Positions 61,412 to 64,000 of a stretch of 64,000 nt of DNA are shown here, in pieces. The notes beneath the pieces were generated by a model. It ran no database searches, was not told where the DNA came from, and worked only from the letters and a program-made list of their open reading frames with translations. Every line of letters begins with the position of its first letter. Position 1 is the first letter of the stretch. Origin of the DNA: Lewinellaceae bacterium. GTDB lineage: Bacteria; Bacteroidota; Bacteroidia; Chitinophagales; Saprospiraceae. Where the stretch lies: positions 206,501 to 270,500 of the forward strand of contig JACJYI010000006.1 of assembly GCA_020636225.1 (NCBI GenBank), in the 5' to 3' direction. The position numbers were made by a program, and so were the translations under genes.

Positions 61412-62692
61412 TTAACGGATGATCCATTGACCCACCCAACGGTTGTCGTCCTGGCTCACCTGCAGGATGTACATGCCGGGGGTAAGTGCGGGCAGGTCAT
61501 TCAGCACCTGGAAGCCGGGGGTCATGTCGCGTTGTTGCGACCACACCGGGCGGCCCTGGAGGTCCACCAGCTGGAATCGGGCCGTACCAGATGTACCGGT
61601 CCACTGCACCGTGAGGGGATCCCCGGGGCGGGCCGGGTTGGGGCCCACCTGGAGGGCCTCGGCGGTGGGACCGACCGGTTGCAGGGCGCTGATCACCCCG
61701 AGGTCGGTCTTTTCAAAGACCATGTTGCCGGTGGAGCTGCCTTCGAAGTCGATGATGATGATCTTCCAGACATGGTCGTCGCGGGTCTTGACAAAGAAGA
61801 CACGGTCGGGATCGATGTTCCACCCGGTGGAGAAATCGAAGTATTTCCAGTCGTGGTCGATGACCTTCGGGCTGTCGGAGAGGGAGTCGGCGTAGTTGCC
61901 AGTCACGTAATCCACCTCGATGATGTCCACGTCATCCGCTTCGGCGACCTGGATGCCGGGCCCGGTGAGGACACCGGTGACCATGTATTCGATGATGCCG
62001 CCGGCACCATCATCCAGGGGATCGGTGTGGCGGCCCCAGAAGAAGTCCCAGTCCTTGGGCGGGTTGGCCAGGATCTGGTTGTTCTGGATGGACAGGTAGG
62101 CGAATCCGGCATCCATGTGGTTATTCTTGTTGATGGCCATGGTCTGCAGGTTGGAGCCGTCCAGGTCGGCCCAGCGGATATGGTAGGTGGTGAGGACCAC
62201 GGAATCGATCATGAATTTCTTGTAGGCCCCGTTGCGAAGCTTGAGGACCCACACCTTGTTGCCTACGACCTGGTTGGTCATGGGGTTGTACAGGCCCCAG
62301 CCGAAGTCGAAGGGATTGAGGGGGTCGCGGTCGGTGTTCAGGGCGCCGTAGAGCCAGGACTCCTCGTCGTTGTACCGGCGATCTTCGAGGGATACCGGAT
62401 CGATGAAGTCATCGAAGAATTCGACACCAGCTGCATAGGCTTCCAGCTCGGGAAGGGGTGCCGTAAAGGAGGATGCGGAGGATTCGTTGATGAAGACGCC
62501 GGCATCCTGGAAGCCATTGGCGGTGAAGGCCAGATCCCAGCTGGTATTGGCCAGGATGGTGGTTTGATCGTCAGACAGGCGGTAGTAGGCCTGGTTGGCG
62601 TAGTTGGCCCCGCAGGCCAGTTCGACAAACGCCTGGGCTTGCAGGCTGGCGCTGGCCAGGAGAAGAAGACCAAAGATGTATATGTGTTTCAT
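61412..62692 (-). CDS. HmuY-like, T9SS-sorted secreted protein
   Basis: A 426-aa exported protein. Signal peptide MKHIYIFGLLLLASASLQAQA; start at 62692. Residues about 30-330 resemble the HmuY family: SWDLAFTANGFQDAG near the N terminus, a long beta-rich middle, and WKYFDFSTG...VFFVKTRDDHVWKIIIIDF. HmuY of Porphyromonas is a heme-capturing protein. The last 75 residues are a T9SS sorting domain (LQVGPNPARPGDPL ... LTPGMYILQVSQDD ... GQWIIR). Heme-ligand residues cannot be identified by eye. It is the first gene of a pair with the TonB-dependent receptor, giving a HmuY-HmuR-like unit delivered to the surface by type IX secretion. Confidence 0.8.
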   Translation of the reverse strand: MKHIYIFGLLLLASASLQAQAFVELACGANYANQAYYRLSDDQTTILANTSWDLAFTANGFQDAGVFINESSASSFTAPLPELEAYAAGVEFFDDFIDPVSLEDRRYNDEESWLYGALNTDRDPLNPFDFGWGLYNPMTNQVVGNKVWVLKLRNGAYKKFMIDSVVLTTYHIRWADLDGSNLQTMAINKNNHMDAGFAYLSIQNNQILANPPKDWDFFWGRHTDPLDDGAGGIIEYMVTGVLTGPGIQVAEADDVDIIEVDYVTGNYADSLSDSPKVIDHDWKYFDFSTGWNIDPDRVFFVKTRDDHVWKIIIIDFEGSSTGNMVFEKTDLGVISALQPVGPTAEALQVGPNPARPGDPLTVQWTGTSGTARFQLVDLQGRPVWSQQRDMTPGFQVLNDLPALTPGMYILQVSQDDNRWVGQWIIR

Positions 62693-62758
62693 GTTGCTTG
62701 AATTTGCGATGACAAAGGAACAGTGATCGGGGGGCAGGTGGCGAATGCAGGCTGTCAT

Positions 62759-64000
62759 CTTTATGTCATTTTGCGGACAGGAGGGGGCGAGGAGTGGAGG
62801 AGTGGAGAAGTCGAGGAGGAATTCGCCGTTCGCAAGAAGTATCGATGCGGACCTGGAGTTTACCTTGTGGAATGCTCTTTGGCAGTGCTTTTTACCACTA
62901 AGGCACTGAGGGGCATGGAGTGTTGCATTTCAAATGCTACTAGAGAACCTGGCAGTAGTTCTAAGTTGAAAGGAGAGCACTAAGAGATCCAAAGTTTCTC
63001 TGCGCGCTCTAAAATGATCGAACTGAAAGCGGGTTGCCAGTCGTTGATGGCCACTATCTATCCAAAGGATTCCTTCCCTTTGCGACACTGCGCCTTTGCG
63101 CGAAACATCTCTGGTCCTGAGCACTCGGGACAGTCCGGATCCAGTCAGAATCGTATGGGCACGAAGAGATCCAAAGTTTCTCTGCGCGCTCTAAAATGAT
63201 CAAGCAGAAAGAGGGTTGCCAGTCGTTGATGGCCACTATCTATCCTAAGGATTCCTTTCCTTTGCGACGCTGCGCCTTTGCGCGAAACATCTCTCATGCT
63301 GAGCACTCGGGGCAATGCGGATCCAGACAGAATCGTCTGGGCACTAAGAGATCCTGTAGATTACCTCTTCTCATCGACTGGATTGCGCGCAAAGGCGCAA
63401 GAGGCGCGAAAAAAAAAAGGCGCAAAGAGATTTTGGTAGGCTTTTTCTTCGCTTAGGCTTGATAACCACAGAGGACACGGAGTTGCACAGAGTTTTATCG
63501 AGGGATTGATCCTTCGTGAACCTTTGTGTCATGGTGCCTTTGTGGCGATTAAACATGCATCCAGATCACTGTTGACTTGACTTGGCGTCTTCGCTTCTTG
63601 GCGTTTCACCATTCCTCTGACGCTACTGCCAACCTGTCAGGGTGCTCCATTGGGATAATTTGATGCAGGTTTATATACTTCATACCTACTTCATCTATAC
63701 CTGGTACATACTTCATACCTACTTCATCCATACTTCATTGGTATGTAGTGTTTACCTCATGGTCATGTGATCCTTGGTTCATAGACAGGTCTTCCCTGGC
63801 GTTCACAAAGACCTCAAATGGACAAAAGGTGGAGGTGCACCCTCACAGGAGGAAGGAGCCCATCCGGAGTCGGCTATGAGCAACCGGATGCCTTTAGTTT
63901 CAGTTGTTTACCCGGTTCACTTGGAAACATTCGTCCACTGTTGTATTTTACGAGGGATAATCAGGATGATGGACTCCTGGAAGGAGTGCAGCGCCCGGTA
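62759..64000. repeat. Repeat-rich non-coding end region with a 182-bp tandem duplication
   Basis: No convincing gene in about 1.24 kb. A 182-bp unit starting at AGAGATCC occurs at 62983-63164 and 63165-63346, with a truncated third start at 63347. Each unit carries CTGCGCCTTTGCGCGAAAC, the theme also seen at 59.2 kb. Further degenerate pieces follow (CACAGAGGACACGGAG, CCTTTGTGTCATGGTGCCTTTGTGGC). Confidence 0.85.
63676..63728 (+). repeat. Two iteron-like 20-bp direct repeats
   Basis: TACTTCATACCTACTTCATC occurs at 63676-63695 and identically at 63709-63728, 33 bp apart, with additional TACTTCAT and GGTATG pieces to 63745. Each contains two TACTTCAT half-units. Confidence 0.8.

Noticed and set aside
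63014..63456. ORFs of 61 and 86 codons in the terminal repeat region
   Set aside because: Both are translations of the 182-bp duplicated unit and share the same peptide (LMATIYPKDSFPLRHCAFARN-type), with no coding features.
63917..64000. Open minus-strand frame running in from the window edge to a stop at 63917, and a plus-strand ATG pair at 63966-63971
   Set aside because: Either could belong to a gene outside the window, but about 28 and 11 codons are too few to judge.

Overview
The window reads as a chromosomal segment of a moderately GC-rich member of the Bacteroidota, most likely of the Saprospiria (Lewinella/Haliscomenobacter-like). The phylum assignment rests on several independent signs: a full-length SprA (type IX secretion, T9SS, outer-membrane translocon), three secreted proteins ending in T9SS sorting domains, a fused MurF-alanine racemase, DUF3109 and DUF4286 proteins, two TonB proteins with polyproline linkers, and the recurring Bacteroidota -7 promoter box TAnnTTTG in front of many genes. 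The class-level placement is an inference.

Layout. 1-3.5 kb (minus): three SurA/parvulin-type periplasmic chaperone genes in one operon. 3.6-7.4 kb (minus): purD translationally coupled to a murF-alr fusion. 7.4-9.4 kb (minus): an ECF sigma factor and an overlapping gene for a protein with a cytoplasmic domain, one inner-membrane helix and a C-terminal beta-barrel-like domain. 9.5-11.1 kb (plus): a TPR lipoprotein and a TlpA-like thioredoxin. 11.2-14.1 kb (minus): a PpiD/SurA-like foldase and a DUF3109 protein. 14.2-23.2 kb (plus): citrate synthase, gcvH, a VanZ-like protein, two tandem tonB genes, a large TPR protein, DUF4286, acyl-CoA dehydrogenase and an M50 protease with CBS domains. 23.3-26.6 kb (minus): an Omp28-type T9SS client and an M16 protease. 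26.7-37.1 kb (plus): methylmalonyl-CoA mutase, ruvA and the 7.2-kb sprA. 37.1-43.8 kb (minus): uvrC, adk-obgE, an NlpC/P60 lipoprotein, an omega-amidase, rplY and prs. 43.9-45.4 kb (plus): a YfcC-type transporter.

From about 45.4 kb the window becomes accessory. It holds a 109-bp tandem repeat array (45.6-46.5 kb), a polytopic membrane protein with a small partner, an AT-rich island with a long non-coding stretch and a GT-C-like membrane protein (49.3-52.1 kb), an aldo/keto reductase, a T9SS-sorted Asp-box protein, a YHYH lipoprotein, a SnoaL-like lipoprotein divergent from an HxlR regulator with three operator-like sites, and a HmuY-like/TonB-receptor pair that looks like a heme or metallophore uptake unit. 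The last 1.2 kb is repeat-rich and has no convincing gene.

Functionally the window is dominated by cell-envelope biogenesis: periplasmic foldases, energy transduction by TonB, T9SS export and its clients, peptidoglycan precursor synthesis and an envelope-type sigma/anti-sigma pair, mixed with housekeeping metabolism. No CRISPR array, tRNA, rRNA, prophage, insertion sequence or recognisable defence system was found. The least explained items are the 109-bp array, the anti-sigma-like protein carrying a barrel domain, and the HxlR operator region.
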